From Arthrobacter rhizophilus (GTDB lineage Bacteria > Actinomycetota > Actinomycetes > Actinomycetales > Micrococcaceae): a stretch of 64,000 nucleotides of DNA. The translations under genes and the position numbers were made by a program. The stretch spans positions 1-64,000 of the forward strand of contig NZ_JAPFFT010000008.1 in the NCBI RefSeq assembly GCF_026241105.1, in the 5' to 3' direction. Below the pieces are notes generated by a model that was not told the origin of the DNA, searched no databases, and worked only from the letters and a program-made list of their open reading frames with translations. Of the stretch, positions 63,886-64,000 are shown piece after piece; position 1 is the stretch's first letter, and each line of letters starts with the position of its first letter.

Positions 63886-64000
63886 CTATCTCGCTGAGGT
63901 TCGCTGCTTCGCGAGCCGTACGCGTCGCAATTCCACGCGGCGCCGGCGCTGATTTGCCAATGACACGAGGAGCGGTGGAACGTGCACCCCCTGCGCCGCC
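63886..64000 (-). CDS. possible C-terminal fragment of a gene entering from the right edge
   Basis: A frame open from the window edge to TAG at 63888-63886 encodes 37 residues ending PLLVSLANQRRRRVELRRVR followed by LAKQRTSAR. The basic tail resembles a protein C-terminus, but GC-rich DNA makes Arg-rich frames by chance. No family can be named. Confidence 0.35.
   Translation of the reverse strand, partial: AAQGVHVPPLLVSLANQRRRRVELRRVRLAKQRTSAR

Overview
The window reads as a stretch of chromosome from a high-GC actinobacterium of the Arthrobacter group (Micrococcaceae). The signs are GC-rich codon use, many GTG starts, several actinobacteria-restricted families (DUF3000, DUF3159, DUF3710, DUF3093, DUF4193, DUF5998, DUF6421, SepH, DUF7455), the mycobacterial-type ceoB/ceoC K+ regulators and a fused CydDC. 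Gene order from the DUF3000/RNase D pair through dxs, the RNA methyltransferase, the KimA-like permease, ceoB/ceoC, DUF3159, the OB-fold gene, DUF3710, dut, DUF3093 and DUF4193 to rpoD follows the Mycobacterium tuberculosis Rv2680-Rv2703 block, with lineage-specific inserts. No prophage, insertion sequence, CRISPR array or rRNA gene was seen.

Layout. 1-0.4 kb: tRNA-Gly, tRNA-Val and a second, identical tRNA-Gly, then a terminator. 0.5-9.3 kb: APC permease, a decayed MT0933-like antitoxin gene, BenE transporter, ZapE, the SseA/SufE sulfur pair, YbaK-like deacylase, a membrane-anchored hydrolase, a small hypothetical and MsrB. 9.5-12.8 kb: a compact DUF6421-SDR-PLP aldolase operon of unknown purpose. 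12.8-14.9 kb: DUF3000 and RNase D. 15-15.2 kb: a REP-like repeat cluster. 15.2-21.6 kb: fadA/fadB beta-oxidation operon, nucleoside hydrolase, aldo/keto reductase and two small conserved genes. 21.7-28.2 kb: dxs, aconitase (with a DtxR-like iron box) and an RNA methyltransferase. 28.2-31.7 kb: KimA-like K+ importer divergent from two TrkA-type regulators. 31.7-36.8 kb: the dut block and septation protein SepH. 36.8-42.3 kb: thymidine kinase, a phosphodiesterase, DUF5998 and a GNAT/acyl-CoA synthetase fusion. 42.3-47 kb: parC, VOC, DinB and nitronate monooxygenase genes. 47-54.9 kb: cydA-cydB-cydDC divergent from a BlaI/BlaR-type pair. 54.9-63.7 kb: parE, DUF7455, a PaiB-like protein, a frameshifted EamA transporter divergent from a MocR regulator, rpoD (sigA) and DUF4192. 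A partial reading frame may run off the right edge.

The most interesting signal is at 53.2-53.5 kb. Three TTCTAC-N5-GTAGAA palindromes lie between the cytochrome bd operon and a BlaI-family repressor gene, which is followed by a BlaR-like M56 protease with no penicillin-binding domain. This suggests a protease/repressor switch controlling the bd oxidase. Other points worth checking are: a recurrent TANNNT-N6-start-codon layout at eight genes, indicating leaderless transcription; an iron box in front of aconitase; a transporter broken by a perfect 22-bp tandem duplication next to a palindromic MocR operator; a two-stop, one-frameshift antitoxin relic; the REP-like repeat; and the uncharacterised DUF6421 operon. 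Family names are from recognition of sequence features, not from database searches.
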